NCBI GenBank assembly: GCA_002472565.1
Contig: DKSK01000019.1
Span: forward strand, 1-50,599
DNA: 50,599 nucleotides
From: Bacteroidales bacterium UBA7258
Lineage (GTDB): Bacteria; Bacteroidota; Bacteroidia; Bacteroidales; UBA932
Reading direction: 5' to 3'
Shown here piece by piece: positions 24,613 through 33,051 of the stretch. The position numbers and the translations under genes were made by a program. Each line of letters opens with the position of its first letter. Position 1 is the stretch's first letter. Below the pieces are notes generated by a model. It worked only from the letters and a program-made list of their open reading frames with translations. It searched no databases and was not told the origin of the DNA.

Positions 24613-26369
24613 TCTCCGAATACCAGCTTGAAATCTTTCTCGATTCTTTCCCCGGCGTAAGGCTGGGGAAGGAAGTTCCATGTGCCTATGACTTTCTCAT
24701 CACTGGTCTTCTCGATGTCGAGGCTGCCGTTCTCCTTGAGGTAATTGAAGACTATGCTGCGGATCTCAGGATACACGGCTACGGTCCGCTCCGAAATCTT
24801 GTCGGTGTCGACCCCTGCCCCTTCTCTAAGGATCCCGCCTCCGCCGCTGGCGCGATACGAGGTTAGGGCGACGTTGTAAGTGCCCTTGGTATCGAATGGA
24901 GTGCCGTCTGCGAGGCTCTTTATGGAGATACGCTCTCCCTTAGGCTTGGTGACGTCGACGCTGTAGTCGAGGCCCGCCGCCGAATCAAAGTTGTAGCTGC
25001 GGTTGACAAAGGACCACTTGTCCGCGCCGAAACGCTCGTCGGCCTTCTTGGTGATGTTCAGCACGGGCTCTCCCTTCTTCCCGGCTGTCTTTATCCAGAG
25101 GTCATAGCTGTATTCGAGGTAGTTCTTTATCTCCTCCCCGCTCATCTTGATGACAAAGAGCTGGTTCTCGTAAGGATAGATGGTGAAGAGGTCGTTGTAG
25201 CGGAGCTCTCCTGCTTTGAGGACCTTGTCGTAGGAGAGAGGGGCCGCCATGGAAATCTGGGCCGGCTTGCAGCTCAGCTGGATATAGTGGACGAAGTTGA
25301 TGTACGGACTCTGCCCCTTGAAGGCGTCACGGGTGAAAATATCGCGGCTGAGAGTTCCGACGGGCTGGGTCGAGAAGGTCTTGACCTTGAGGTAGTCATC
25401 ATGAAAATGTCTGCTCATGGCCGTGTCAATCTTTGTCTTGTCGATAGGGATGAGACCGCAGGAGATTTTACGAGAGACTGCTATTCCTCTCTTGTAGACG
25501 AGAGTGAGGGTGCCGTGTCCGAGGTTGGAGGCCTTGCTTCCTCCGTCTATGTAGGCTATGCTGTCAGCCAAGGCCGTGTAGGGTCTGTGGTCATGGGCTC
25601 CGATTACGAAGTCAACTCCTCTCAGACTCTTGAAGAGGTCAAGCCCTTGGTTCTCAAGCTCTTTCCCGTCTCCATTTCCGCTTCCGCTGTGGCAGACCAC
25701 TATCACAACGTCCGGCTTCTCCTCTGCCCGGACCTTGTCCACATCTTTCTGGACGAGGGGGATGAGAGACTCGAAATGCATCCCACTCCACAAATTTTCC
25801 ATGAGCCATTCCTTCATGTTAGGGTTGGTGTATCCAAGCACGGCGATGCGCAGCCTTCCCTTGCGGAGAATTACATGGTCCGTGAAGTAAGTGCCTTTTC
25901 CCTCGTCCCTGAATGCGTTGCCCCCGAGGAAAGGAATGCCCTTGTCGGCGAGTTCCTTGGCTACTTTGTCGTAAACCTTGTGTCCGGTCTCGATGTCATG
26001 GTTGCCTACGGCCACTGCGTCATATCCCATGTAGGCGCAGATCTGAGGGAAGAGGTGTGGGGAGAGGGTGTCGATGTAATTGTAGTAGTAGGGGGCGTTG
26101 TCTCCCTGGAGGCAGTCTCCGGCATCGAGGAAGACGACCTTGTCTTCTCCGGCTGCCTCCCTGACGCTGTCGACCACGGCTTTGACGGCATAGAGTGAAC
26201 GGCGTACTCCGCCCCCGGTGTAGGTGGAATCGAACCAGGCTCCGTGGACGTCGCCCGTGGAGAGAAGCTCTATCCGGTATTCCCCGTCAGGAATTCTGTG
26301 CGAGCAGGCCTGGAAAAGCAGCGCCGTGGCCGCAGCGGCCAAAATAAGTGTATCAATCAGATGTTTCAT
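24609..26369 (-). CDS. 5'-nucleotidase / metallophosphoesterase lipoprotein (UshA-like)
   Basis: A 586-residue exported protein. The lipoprotein signal ends in LLFQAC (cysteine 22). The N-terminal calcineurin-like phosphoesterase domain carries STGDVHG, LDAGDCLQGDN, VGNHDIETG, VVCHSG and GAHDHRP, a full set of metal ligands; the C-terminal 5'-nucleotidase domain begins near residue 330 and holds TSYRASGGGG. The family hydrolyses nucleotides or 2',3'-cyclic nucleotides in the periplasm or at the cell surface for purine and phosphate scavenging. It is downstream of, and 42 bases from, the outer-membrane protein gene on the same strand. Exact substrate uncertain. Confidence 0.92.
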   Translation of the reverse strand: MKHLIDTLILAAAATALLFQACSHRIPDGEYRIELLSTGDVHGAWFDSTYTGGGVRRSLYAVKAVVDSVREAAGEDKVVFLDAGDCLQGDNAPYYYNYIDTLSPHLFPQICAYMGYDAVAVGNHDIETGHKVYDKVAKELADKGIPFLGGNAFRDEGKGTYFTDHVILRKGRLRIAVLGYTNPNMKEWLMENLWSGMHFESLIPLVQKDVDKVRAEEKPDVVIVVCHSGSGNGDGKELENQGLDLFKSLRGVDFVIGAHDHRPYTALADSIAYIDGGSKASNLGHGTLTLVYKRGIAVSRKISCGLIPIDKTKIDTAMSRHFHDDYLKVKTFSTQPVGTLSRDIFTRDAFKGQSPYINFVHYIQLSCKPAQISMAAPLSYDKVLKAGELRYNDLFTIYPYENQLFVIKMSGEEIKNYLEYSYDLWIKTAGKKGEPVLNITKKADERFGADKWSFVNRSYNFDSAAGLDYSVDVTKPKGERISIKSLADGTPFDTKGTYNVALTSYRASGGGGILREGAGVDTDKISERTVAVYPEIRSIVFNYLKENGSLDIEKTSDEKVIGTWNFLPQPYAGERIEKDFKLVFGD

Positions 26370-26411
26370 ATCTACCTCGTATGTGCGGCAATCATATTTA
26401 CTATTTCTTTA

Positions 26412-27563
26412 CTATTTCCGGAAGCCTCCTTCAAGGTCGAAGATCAGAGAGAAGGTCTGCTGCCAGCCTGCAAAATTGAAGCCTTTGAATTCGGTGAAAT
26501 GGAAGACAAGGGAGCAGTCAAGGCTTACGTGTCTGCCGATCTGTGGTTTCCAGAAAATTTCGGCTCGGTCGTAGGCTCCTCCGTGGCGCCATGAACCATC
26601 TACATGGATCCTGTAGAATGGATCGCCCCAATACAGACGAGGCCCGTACTTGTTGCCTCCAGCGTCGGTGTTGGCGTAGAATGGCATCATGTTGCTTCCG
26701 AAGAAGAATCTATTGTCGATTCCAAGACCTTTCCATGACCCGTATGCCTCGAATTGGGCTCCGCAGGGCAGGATGATGCCGCTGTTGTTGCGTCTGTCCT
26801 GCTGGAAGCCCTGGAGCCAGCTGAGAGAGAAACGCAGCTGGTCTAGGTATTCCGGCTTATTCAATTCCCAATCGACGTATGGCTCCAGAAGGGCATCGTC
26901 CATGACACCGATGACTTCAGCTGAATTGGCGTAATGGTGGACCAGACCTTTCCAGCCAGCCTTGAAGAATCTTCCGATGCTGATTTCCCCGTCTGTGAAT
27001 ATTTCGATCTCCTCTCTTCGTTTATGGCCGAACATTCCGTTCCAGTCGCAGCCGGCTTCGAAAAAGGCTCTTGGCCGCTGGTACTTAAGGAGAACGCCCT
27101 CCATATTTCTGTCAAACCAGCGAAGCGAGTCTGAGATGAATTCTTCGCAGTCCTTGTTGAAACCGCGGATGAATCTTCTCGGCAGTACTCCTCCATAGAA
27201 GTCAAAGTCTCCCTTGCCGATTTTCGTTTTGAGGCTGTAGTAGAAAACAATTTCCCTGAAAAGTTCAGTGTTATCTTCCCTGTTGGCGGCTGAAGTGTCG
27301 CTGATTGAATGTTTTCCCATGTCCTTGACGATGTCGAGTCCGAGCATTAGAGAGTGGCCGAACCTCCCTTCGCGGTAGTCGATTCCTCCCATCGGGGTAA
27401 GTCTGGCCCCGTTGATTGTCATGGACTTGGAGTAATATCCCTGGCTTTTGTCGTATTCTCTGTTGTCGAAAATATACTCGAAGTTCAGGTCATAAACAAG
27501 GTTCTGGGCGGCCGCTGAGAGACAGGCTACAAGGAGAAGGAATATGCAGAGGAGGCGTTTCAT
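26412..27563 (-). CDS. Predicted outer-membrane beta-barrel-like protein, unknown function
   Basis: About 383 residues from ATG 27563: a signal peptide (MKRLLCIFLLLVACLSAAAQ), then a sequence rich in aromatic residues and alternating strands (VYDLNFEYIFDNREYDKSQGYY given in part; LDCSLVFHFTEFKGFNFAG near the end) and ending in phenylalanine close to the C-terminus, as in outer-membrane beta barrels. I recognise no catalytic motif. A perfect -7 box (27576-27569) ends five bases before this ATG; the frame extends 11 codons further upstream but through the promoter. It probably heads a unit with the nucleotidase gene. It could be a surface scaffold or a substrate channel for that enzyme. Confidence 0.72.
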   Translation of the reverse strand: MKRLLCIFLLLVACLSAAAQNLVYDLNFEYIFDNREYDKSQGYYSKSMTINGARLTPMGGIDYREGRFGHSLMLGLDIVKDMGKHSISDTSAANREDNTELFREIVFYYSLKTKIGKGDFDFYGGVLPRRFIRGFNKDCEEFISDSLRWFDRNMEGVLLKYQRPRAFFEAGCDWNGMFGHKRREEIEIFTDGEISIGRFFKAGWKGLVHHYANSAEVIGVMDDALLEPYVDWELNKPEYLDQLRFSLSWLQGFQQDRRNNSGIILPCGAQFEAYGSWKGLGIDNRFFFGSNMMPFYANTDAGGNKYGPRLYWGDPFYRIHVDGSWRHGGAYDRAEIFWKPQIGRHVSLDCSLVFHFTEFKGFNFAGWQQTFSLIFDLEGGFRK

Positions 27564-27568
27564 TCCAA

Positions 27569-27576
27569 CAAATTTA
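27569..27576 (-). promoter_or_regulatory. -7 box of the outer-membrane protein gene
   Basis: TAAATTTG on the minus strand, five bases before the ATG at 27563, predicting a leaderless or nearly leaderless mRNA. One base separates it from the divergent -7 box of the GSCFA gene. Confidence 0.65.
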
Positions 27577-27577
27577 G

Positions 27578-27585
27578 TATTTTTG
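27578..27585 (+). promoter_or_regulatory. -7 box of the GSCFA gene
   Basis: TATTTTTG, 25 bases before the ATG at 27611. Its -33 region falls inside the start of the divergent outer-membrane gene, so the two promoters overlap. Confidence 0.62.
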
Positions 27586-27610
27586 CCAGGATTCATTAAT
27601 AAGATCTGAG

Positions 27611-28504
27611 ATGAAATTACTGACAGAAGTCGAAATAGGACGAGGCTTCATCCCTTTTGGATATGGGGACAAGATTCTCGTCGTAGGAAGTTGTTTTGCC
27701 GATGAGGCCGGGACCAGAATGGCGAATGCCGGGCTGGACGTTTGCGTCAACCCTTTCGGTACCCTCTACAATCCGGTTTCAGTCTGCAATTCTCTTCAAA
27801 GACTTGCCTCCGGAGTCCCGTTCTCGGCCGATGAATGCGTTGAAATGGGCGCGGGCGCCTCTCTTGTATGCTCTTTCAGCCATCATACCTCCTTCGCCCG
27901 TCCCACCGCGGAAGAATTCCTTAAGGTTGCAAATGAGTCTTTCGCCTCGGCCTCGGCCTTCTTCAAGGATTGCGGTCTTGTCATTATCACCCTCGGCACT
28001 TCATGGTGCTACAAATTCACCCGGACTGGGGAGATAGTGTCCAATTGCCTGAAGATAGACGGGAAGGACTTCGAGCGGGAAAGGCTTACTTCCGACGGCA
28101 CCTTTTCTCTGCTGTCGCGACTTGTCGGACGCTTTTCAAAAGGTACGGAAAGCATTGCCCCGAAAAAGTTCATTTTCACCGTAAGCCCCATACGGCATCT
28201 TAAGGACGGGGCTCATGGCAATCAGGTCAGCAAGGCTTCCCTTCTTCTTGCCGTTGACAAGGTCTGCGAGGCTTTCCCGGAGGTGGCGGAATATTTCCCT
28301 GCCTACGAAATCATGATGGATGAATTGCGCGACTATCGCTTCTATGCCGAGGACATGGTGCATCCTACCTCACAGGCAGCTGATTATATATGGGAGCGTT
28401 TTCAGGATTTCGCCCTGCGGGACGGGGACAGAGAAAGGCTCCTGGAAAACGAAAAAGCTTTCCGAAGGAGCCTTCACAGACCTATTCACCAAGCTAAGCC
28501 TTAA
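27611..28504 (+). CDS. GSCFA domain protein (SGNH-hydrolase-like)
   Basis: A 297-residue cytoplasmic-looking protein with the name-giving GSCFAD at 26-31, followed by VNPFGTLYNPVSV, TLGTSWCYK, FTVSPIRHLKDG and DMVHPTSQAADYIWERF. The family is related to SGNH/GDSL hydrolases: GSCFA corresponds to block I and the C-terminal D-H pair (EDMVHP) to the catalytic Asp-His block, though in GSCFA the nucleophile position may be Ser 27 or Cys 28. The substrate is unknown. It is a single gene with its own promoter; its stop overlaps that of dsbD. Confidence 0.88.
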   Translation: MKLLTEVEIGRGFIPFGYGDKILVVGSCFADEAGTRMANAGLDVCVNPFGTLYNPVSVCNSLQRLASGVPFSADECVEMGAGASLVCSFSHHTSFARPTAEEFLKVANESFASASAFFKDCGLVIITLGTSWCYKFTRTGEIVSNCLKIDGKDFERERLTSDGTFSLLSRLVGRFSKGTESIAPKKFIFTVSPIRHLKDGAHGNQVSKASLLLAVDKVCEAFPEVAEYFPAYEIMMDELRDYRFYAEDMVHPTSQAADYIWERFQDFALRDGDRERLLENEKAFRRSLHRPIHQAKP

Positions 28505-30504
28505 TTCTGCGCTTTCGCGGCATCGAGTCCTGACTGGAGAAAGGCTGCGTATGCGTCGATATCAAGGTCGTATCCGCGGATTGGAACCAGCTGTTTCCCT
28601 TCTGGGGAGAGTATCGCATAGTTCGGCTGGGCGTTGACGTTGAACCTCGTGCGGACTATGTAGGAATTCTTCCTTCCGACGTCTTTCAGCACCTTTCCGC
28701 CAGGGGTAGTAAGCCACTGACTTTCAGGAAGTTTCTTTTTGTCATCTGTGTAGAGGGACACAAGCACGAAGTCATCGCGCAGCATCTGTAAGACCTTTGG
28801 ATCGCTCCAAACTTTCTCCTCCATCTCCCGGCAATTGACGCAGCCGTGTCCGGTGATGTCAACGAAGACAGGCTTCCCGCTGATTTTCGCGGCGGCAAGA
28901 CCGTCCTCAATGGTGGCGTAGCCCTTCAGGCCTTGGGCCATGTCGATCATTTCGGCGCCGTTTACTTTAGGGGCGGCTTCCTGGGAAAGCTGGGGCAGGC
29001 CGGCATCGGCCTTGTTCCAGACTATGAAATCCTGGGTCTCCATCGGAGGCAGATAGCCCGAGAGAGCCTTGAGAGGGGCTCCGAACATGCCTGGAATCAT
29101 GTAGACCACGAAGGTGAAGTCTATGATGACAAGTACGAGCCTTGTCACTCCGAGTTTTTCTATAGGCTCGTCATCATTCTTGAATCGAATCTTGCCGAGG
29201 AGGTAGAGTCCGAGAAGAGTGAAGACCACAATCCATATTGCAAGGTAGATTTCCCTGTCGAGAAGTCCCCAGTGGTAGGTCTGGTCGGCGACGCTGAGGA
29301 ACTTGAATCCAAGGGCGACCTCGATGAAGCCCAGGACGACTTTCACGGAATTGAGCCAGCTTCCGCTCTTAAGCTTCTTGACTAGGTCAGGGAAGAGAGC
29401 GAGAATGGTGAAAGGAAGGGCGAAGGCCACGGAAAAGGCCAGCATGGTCACCATCGGTGTCCAGAATTCGCCTTCGGTCGACTTTATCAGTACAGTTCCA
29501 ACGATAGGGCCAGTGCAGCTGAAGGAGACCAGAACCAGGGTGAGAGCCATGAAGAAGATGCCTCCGAGACCTTTTTTGTCGGAATTCTTGTCGCTCTTGT
29601 TTACGAGCGAAGAGGGCATGGTGATTTCGAAGGCTCCGAAGAAGGAGGCCGCGAAGACCATGAAGACGACAAAGAAGATGAGGTTAGGCAGCCAGTTGGT
29701 AGCCAGCCAGTTAAAGATGTCGGCCGAGACAGCGTCCCCGCCGATTATCCATGTGAGCAGGATGATGACCGAGATAGGGACGGTGTAGAGCAAGACGATG
29801 AAGAGTCCGTACATGAAGGCTTTGAAGCGGCCCTGTGCGGGACTTGAGCTCTGCCTCATGAAGTAGGAAATGGTCATAGGGACCATAGGGAAGACGCAAG
29901 GAGTGAGGAGCATGGCGAAGCCCCAGAGGATGGCCTGGATGATGAGGGCCCACAGAGAATTTCCCGTTTCCTTGGCGTCTTGGGAGCTTAGAGTCTCTTC
30001 TGAGTCAGGGTCGGAGATCGGGGTGCTGTGGACGTCTCCTGCTTTGGAAGCTGCCACGCCCTCCTTTCCAAGAGTCACGGAGAACTCCCAGTACTGTCTC
30101 ATCGCGCAGAATTGGTCGGTGCAGGCCTGCCAGCCTACCTCGCCTCTGATGGTGACGGGGGAGTCAGAGAGCACGCGGATCTTCTGGCCGAATTCTATTT
30201 CTCCGTAATAGACCTTGTAACCGTCCTTGTCAGTGGGATTTCCGAGGTTGAAGAGGCCGCCGGAAGTTTCCCAGCCCTCACCGGATCTGAATTCCACTTC
30301 GGTAGGCGCGAAATCGTTGGCCACGTCATAGACATGGTATTTCGAGCCTATTTCTCCTGTGAAGTCCAGTTCCCAGGTCGTCTGGTCTATCTGTTTCGTG
30401 CTGACCTTCCAGCTTACGGTCTGCTCTTCGTCTTGGGCGAAAATGGCGGTGCCCGAAAGGAGCCCCGCCATAAGCGCCAGAATGAATTTCTTCAAGTGAA
30501 TCAT
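28501..30504 (-). CDS. dsbD: Thiol:disulfide interchange protein DsbD
   Basis: A 667-residue three-part DsbD. The signal peptide (about 1-23) precedes a periplasmic alpha domain with the redox pair CTDQFC (128 and 133). The membrane domain has eight helices with cysteines 203 (LTPCVFPMVP) and 330 (SFSCTGP), and the periplasmic thioredoxin-like gamma domain has CVNC (555-558). It carries electrons from cytoplasmic thioredoxin to periplasmic thiol proteins. The gene follows rny by 19 bases on the same strand. Its stop codon overlaps that of GSCFA. All six redox cysteines are present. Confidence 0.95.
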   Translation of the reverse strand: MIHLKKFILALMAGLLSGTAIFAQDEEQTVSWKVSTKQIDQTTWELDFTGEIGSKYHVYDVANDFAPTEVEFRSGEGWETSGGLFNLGNPTDKDGYKVYYGEIEFGQKIRVLSDSPVTIRGEVGWQACTDQFCAMRQYWEFSVTLGKEGVAASKAGDVHSTPISDPDSEETLSSQDAKETGNSLWALIIQAILWGFAMLLTPCVFPMVPMTISYFMRQSSSPAQGRFKAFMYGLFIVLLYTVPISVIILLTWIIGGDAVSADIFNWLATNWLPNLIFFVVFMVFAASFFGAFEITMPSSLVNKSDKNSDKKGLGGIFFMALTLVLVSFSCTGPIVGTVLIKSTEGEFWTPMVTMLAFSVAFALPFTILALFPDLVKKLKSGSWLNSVKVVLGFIEVALGFKFLSVADQTYHWGLLDREIYLAIWIVVFTLLGLYLLGKIRFKNDDEPIEKLGVTRLVLVIIDFTFVVYMIPGMFGAPLKALSGYLPPMETQDFIVWNKADAGLPQLSQEAAPKVNGAEMIDMAQGLKGYATIEDGLAAAKISGKPVFVDITGHGCVNCREMEEKVWSDPKVLQMLRDDFVLVSLYTDDKKKLPESQWLTTPGGKVLKDVGRKNSYIVRTRFNVNAQPNYAILSPEGKQLVPIRGYDLDIDAYAAFLQSGLDAAKAQN

Positions 30505-30523
30505 AGAAAATTTATGTCAATGT

Positions 30524-32068
30524 CTACTTTGCATAGGCGACTGAACGAGTCTCGCGGATGACCGTGATCTTGACCTGGCCCGGATAAGTCATCTCATTCT
30601 GGATCTTCGTCGCGATGTCCTGGCTGAGGGTCGCCGCCTGCTCGTCGCTGACATCTTCTGCGCCTACAATGACGCGAAGCTCACGGCCGGCCTGGATTGC
30701 GTAGCTCTTGGTGACGCCAGGGTAGCTGGCCGCGAGATCCTCCATGCCTTTAAGCCTCTTGATGTAGGAACCGATGACCTCGCGGCGGGCGCCAGGTCTC
30801 GCTCCGGAGATCGCATCACCTACCATCACGATAGGAGCGATGAGGGTGGTCATTTCTGTCTCCTCATGGTGGGCTCCGATGGCGTTGCAGACCTCAGGAC
30901 GCTCCTTGTACTGCTCTGCGAGTTTCATTCCGAGCAGGGCGTGAGGCAGCTCCGGGTCGTCTTCGGAAACCTTTCCGATGTCGTGGAGAAGGCCGGCTCG
31001 CTTAGCTAGCTTGGCGTTGAGTCCGAGTTCCGCCGCCATGATGGAGCAGATATTCGCGACCTCTCGGCTATGCTGGAGAAGGTTCTGTCCGTAGGATGAA
31101 CGATATTTCATGCGGCCCACGAGCTTGACGAGCTCGATGTTCATGCCGTGGATTCCGAGATCGATGAGGGTCCTCTTTCCTGTCTCAAGGATTTCGTCCT
31201 CAAGCTGCTTCTGAACCTTTGTGACAACCTCCTCTATGCGGGCCGGATGGATTCTTCCGTCCTGGACCAGCTGGTGGAGGGCGAGTCTGGCTACCTCGCG
31301 GCGAACCGGGTCAAAGGAGGAAAGGAGGATGGCGTCAGGGGTGTCGTCCACCACGATTTCAACTCCGGTAGCTGCCTCGAGGGCCCTGATGTTCCTTCCT
31401 TCGCGGCCTATGATGCGGCCTTTGATTTCGTAGTTCTCTATAGGGAAGGTCGTGGTCGCGTTCTCGATGGCGGTCTCCGTGGCCGTCCTCTGGATCGTCG
31501 TGATCACTATCCTCTTGGCCTCCCTCGCGGCGTTGACCCTGGCCTCGTCCATCGTGTCGTTGATGTAGGCCTGGGCTTCGGTCCTCGCTTCGGCCTTCAT
31601 ATTCTCCATGAGGGCGTTCTTGGCCTCCTGGGCCGTCATGCCGGCTATGCTTTCGATCTGCTTGTTGGCCTGGTTGCGAAGTTCGTCATATTCCTGAGCC
31701 TTCTTGTCCAGATTATCCTTCTGTGCCTGGAGACCGGCCTTCTGGTTTTCGAGATCCTTGTTCTTCCTCTGGAGGTCGGCCGTCTGCTGGGCGAGGGCGC
31801 TCTCGCGCTGTCTGAGCTTGTTTTCCTGCTCTTTCAGCTGCTGGTTCTTTTCGCTGACGTACTGGTCGTGCTCGCCTTTGAGCTGGAGGAACTTTTCTTT
31901 GGCCTCGATGATCTTGTCATTCTTTATCTTCTCGGCTTCTACGGCAGCCTTTTCGAGGATTTCGTCCCTGCGCCCCTTCAGGAGCATCTTCCGGACGAAG
32001 ATGTAAATCCCGATCGCTACTGCGGCTCCTACGGCAGCGCCTATTATCAATAACAATATGCTGTTCAT
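30524..32068 (-). CDS. rny: Ribonuclease Y
   Basis: A 514-residue RNase Y: N-terminal membrane helix (about 3-25), a long coiled coil (about 30-185), a KH domain with RIIGREGRNIRALEAATGVE, and an HD domain with RAGLLHDIGK and AHHEE. It is the membrane-bound endonuclease that starts mRNA decay in bacteria lacking RNase E-type organisation. The start is ATG 32068 (MNSILLLIIGAAVG); the frame is open to 32116 but those extra residues precede the anchor. The ncRNA lies between it and zapA. dsbD follows. Confidence 0.95.
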   Translation of the reverse strand: MNSILLLIIGAAVGAAVAIGIYIFVRKMLLKGRRDEILEKAAVEAEKIKNDKIIEAKEKFLQLKGEHDQYVSEKNQQLKEQENKLRQRESALAQQTADLQRKNKDLENQKAGLQAQKDNLDKKAQEYDELRNQANKQIESIAGMTAQEAKNALMENMKAEARTEAQAYINDTMDEARVNAAREAKRIVITTIQRTATETAIENATTTFPIENYEIKGRIIGREGRNIRALEAATGVEIVVDDTPDAILLSSFDPVRREVARLALHQLVQDGRIHPARIEEVVTKVQKQLEDEILETGKRTLIDLGIHGMNIELVKLVGRMKYRSSYGQNLLQHSREVANICSIMAAELGLNAKLAKRAGLLHDIGKVSEDDPELPHALLGMKLAEQYKERPEVCNAIGAHHEETEMTTLIAPIVMVGDAISGARPGARREVIGSYIKRLKGMEDLAASYPGVTKSYAIQAGRELRVIVGAEDVSDEQAATLSQDIATKIQNEMTYPGQVKITVIRETRSVAYAK

Positions 32069-32166
32069 GATATTAATGTTATGGTTTTCAACAACAAGTC
32101 TATTATGTTTCAACAAAAAAACGGCAAGGCACCTAGAGTGTCTTACCGGTCATATAATCAAAGAAG

Positions 32167-32349
32167 AAAAAAACCGTTAGGGGTGCAGTCAGAAAAATCT
32201 TAATAAAAGATTTGAGTTCCGGCGCGTATCAGAGATCCACCGTTCCGCTTGCGCGGAATACCCTGAGGGTAACCTTGGCCTGTCTTCCTCGCTCCGAGAG
32301 AGCTCGGTTCGTTGTGAACTTGTTGTTTTCAGCTCCGGGCCTAACGGTT
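32167..32349 (-). ncRNA. ssrS: Structured ncRNA, most likely 6S RNA
   Basis: About 183 bases on the minus strand. The ends pair perfectly over ten bases, AACCGTTAGG (32349-32340) with CCTAACGGTT (32181-32172), and the 3' end runs into seven T residues, forming an intrinsic terminator. Inside are hairpins CCGAG-CTCT-CTCGG, TACCC-TCA-GGGTA, TTCCGC-GCAA-GCGGAA and AAATCTT-TTATT-AAGATTT. Length, closing stem and location between zapA and rny fit 6S RNA, which sequesters housekeeping RNA polymerase; the zapA-linked position is known for 6S in several phyla. I could not check it against a covariance model. The 5' strand of the closing stem overlaps the zapA stop codon, so the RNA may be processed from a zapA transcript. 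Confidence 0.78.
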
Positions 32350-32638
32350 ACTTTTCTTCAATGTTTTTCAAGTACGCATCTGTCTCTTCCTTAAGAGCTC
32401 CTGCCTCTTTGAGGAGTTCGGCGATCTCGTCCGAGGAAGAGATGCTGCTGATGCCTAAGTTGAGAGCCACGAAAGCGAGTATGTCCGCAAGCGGCCTTCC
32501 CGCAAATTTCGTGTTGTAGGCGGACACAAGATCGTTCACCTTGGCGGCCGCCCGCCTGATCAGTTCCTCGGACCTGGGGCTGTCTGCCTTGAGGGAGTAG
32601 GTCTTCTCCGCAATCTTTATCGTAATGCTCTGTCCCAT
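32348..32638 (-). CDS. zapA: Cell division protein ZapA
   Basis: A 96-residue protein with the ZapA layout: an N-terminal globular part (SITIKIAEKTYSLKA, then EELIRRAAAKVNDLVSAY) and a C-terminal coiled coil. DILAFVALNLGI is the conserved start of the coil. ZapA crosslinks FtsZ filaments in the division ring. It lies six bases after the small coiled-coil gene and directly before the 6S RNA. Confidence 0.92.
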   Translation of the reverse strand: MGQSITIKIAEKTYSLKADSPRSEELIRRAAAKVNDLVSAYNTKFAGRPLADILAFVALNLGISSISSSDEIAELLKEAGALKEETDAYLKNIEEK

Positions 32639-32644
32639 GGCGCC

Positions 32645-32917
32645 CTAACTTTCGAGGAGAGAGATGCATCTGTCGATCTCCCTGATCAGCCTGTCTATCT
32701 TTTCCTTCGCCTGCGAGTTATCTCCCGCCGGCGCGGTGAAAGCTTCAGTCAGCTTCAGATTATCAACTTCTCTTTTCAGATCGGTAATCTGCTTTCGGCA
32801 GCTTTCATTTTCGGCTCTGCTCTTTTCCAATTCGGCCTGGAGACCGAACCTTCTCTCCCGCTCCTGTTCGTAGAGGGAGACCAACTTCTCTATATCCTTT
32901 TTAAGATCCTCAAGCAT
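32645..32917 (-). CDS. Small coiled-coil protein upstream of zapA
   Basis: A 90-residue, highly charged protein predicted to be almost entirely a coiled coil (LEDLKKDIEKLVSLYEQER, then KSRAENESCRKQITDLKREV), with a short break around TAPAGDNSQ and a C-terminal helix. No catalytic motif. Its size and coil recall ZapB, a ZapA partner in other bacteria, but that is only an analogy from shape and position. Cotranscribed with zapA from the -7 box at 32947-32940. Confidence 0.78.
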   Translation of the reverse strand: MLEDLKKDIEKLVSLYEQERERRFGLQAELEKSRAENESCRKQITDLKREVDNLKLTEAFTAPAGDNSQAKEKIDRLIREIDRCISLLES

Positions 32918-32939
32918 TGCCTAGACGAAGCTACATATG

Positions 32940-32947
32940 CAAATATA
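32940..32947 (-). promoter_or_regulatory. -7 box of the zapA operon
   Basis: TATATTTG on the minus strand, 22 bases before the ATG of the coiled-coil gene; a perfect match to TAnnTTTG. No clear -33 element. Confidence 0.62.
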
Positions 32948-32982
32948 GACAAAATTCATTCAACATTATACCTTTTTCCCAT

Positions 32983-33051
32983 AAAATGCTATCTTGAATC
33001 TTCGCAAAATGCTATCTTCATTGCGTGTAAAATGCTATCTTCGTGGCATGA
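32983..33051 (+). repeat. Three 23-bp promoter-like repeats before the symporter gene
   Basis: AAAATGCTATCTT occurs exactly at 32983, 33006 and 33029, a constant 23-base period with ten variable bases between. Each copy contains TATCTT followed by a two-base variant of the -7 box end (GA, CA, CG). The third copy gives TATCTTCG, ending four bases before the start ATG at 33048. They could be tandem start sites or binding sites for a dimeric regulator; the regular two-turn spacing favours one face of the helix. Confidence 0.85.

Noticed and set aside
31148..32053. A 301-codon plus-strand frame opposite rny
   Set aside because: It is the mirror of the coiled-coil coding sequence, giving a leucine- and valine-rich artefact with no family resemblance.
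32167..32349. RNase P RNA, tmRNA or SRP RNA as the identity of the ncRNA
   Set aside because: None of their conserved cores is present: no GAGGAAAGTCC-type block, no tRNA-like ends, no GGAA-loop domain IV. A short AGGCCAAGG string recalls SRP RNA but lacks the surrounding stem.
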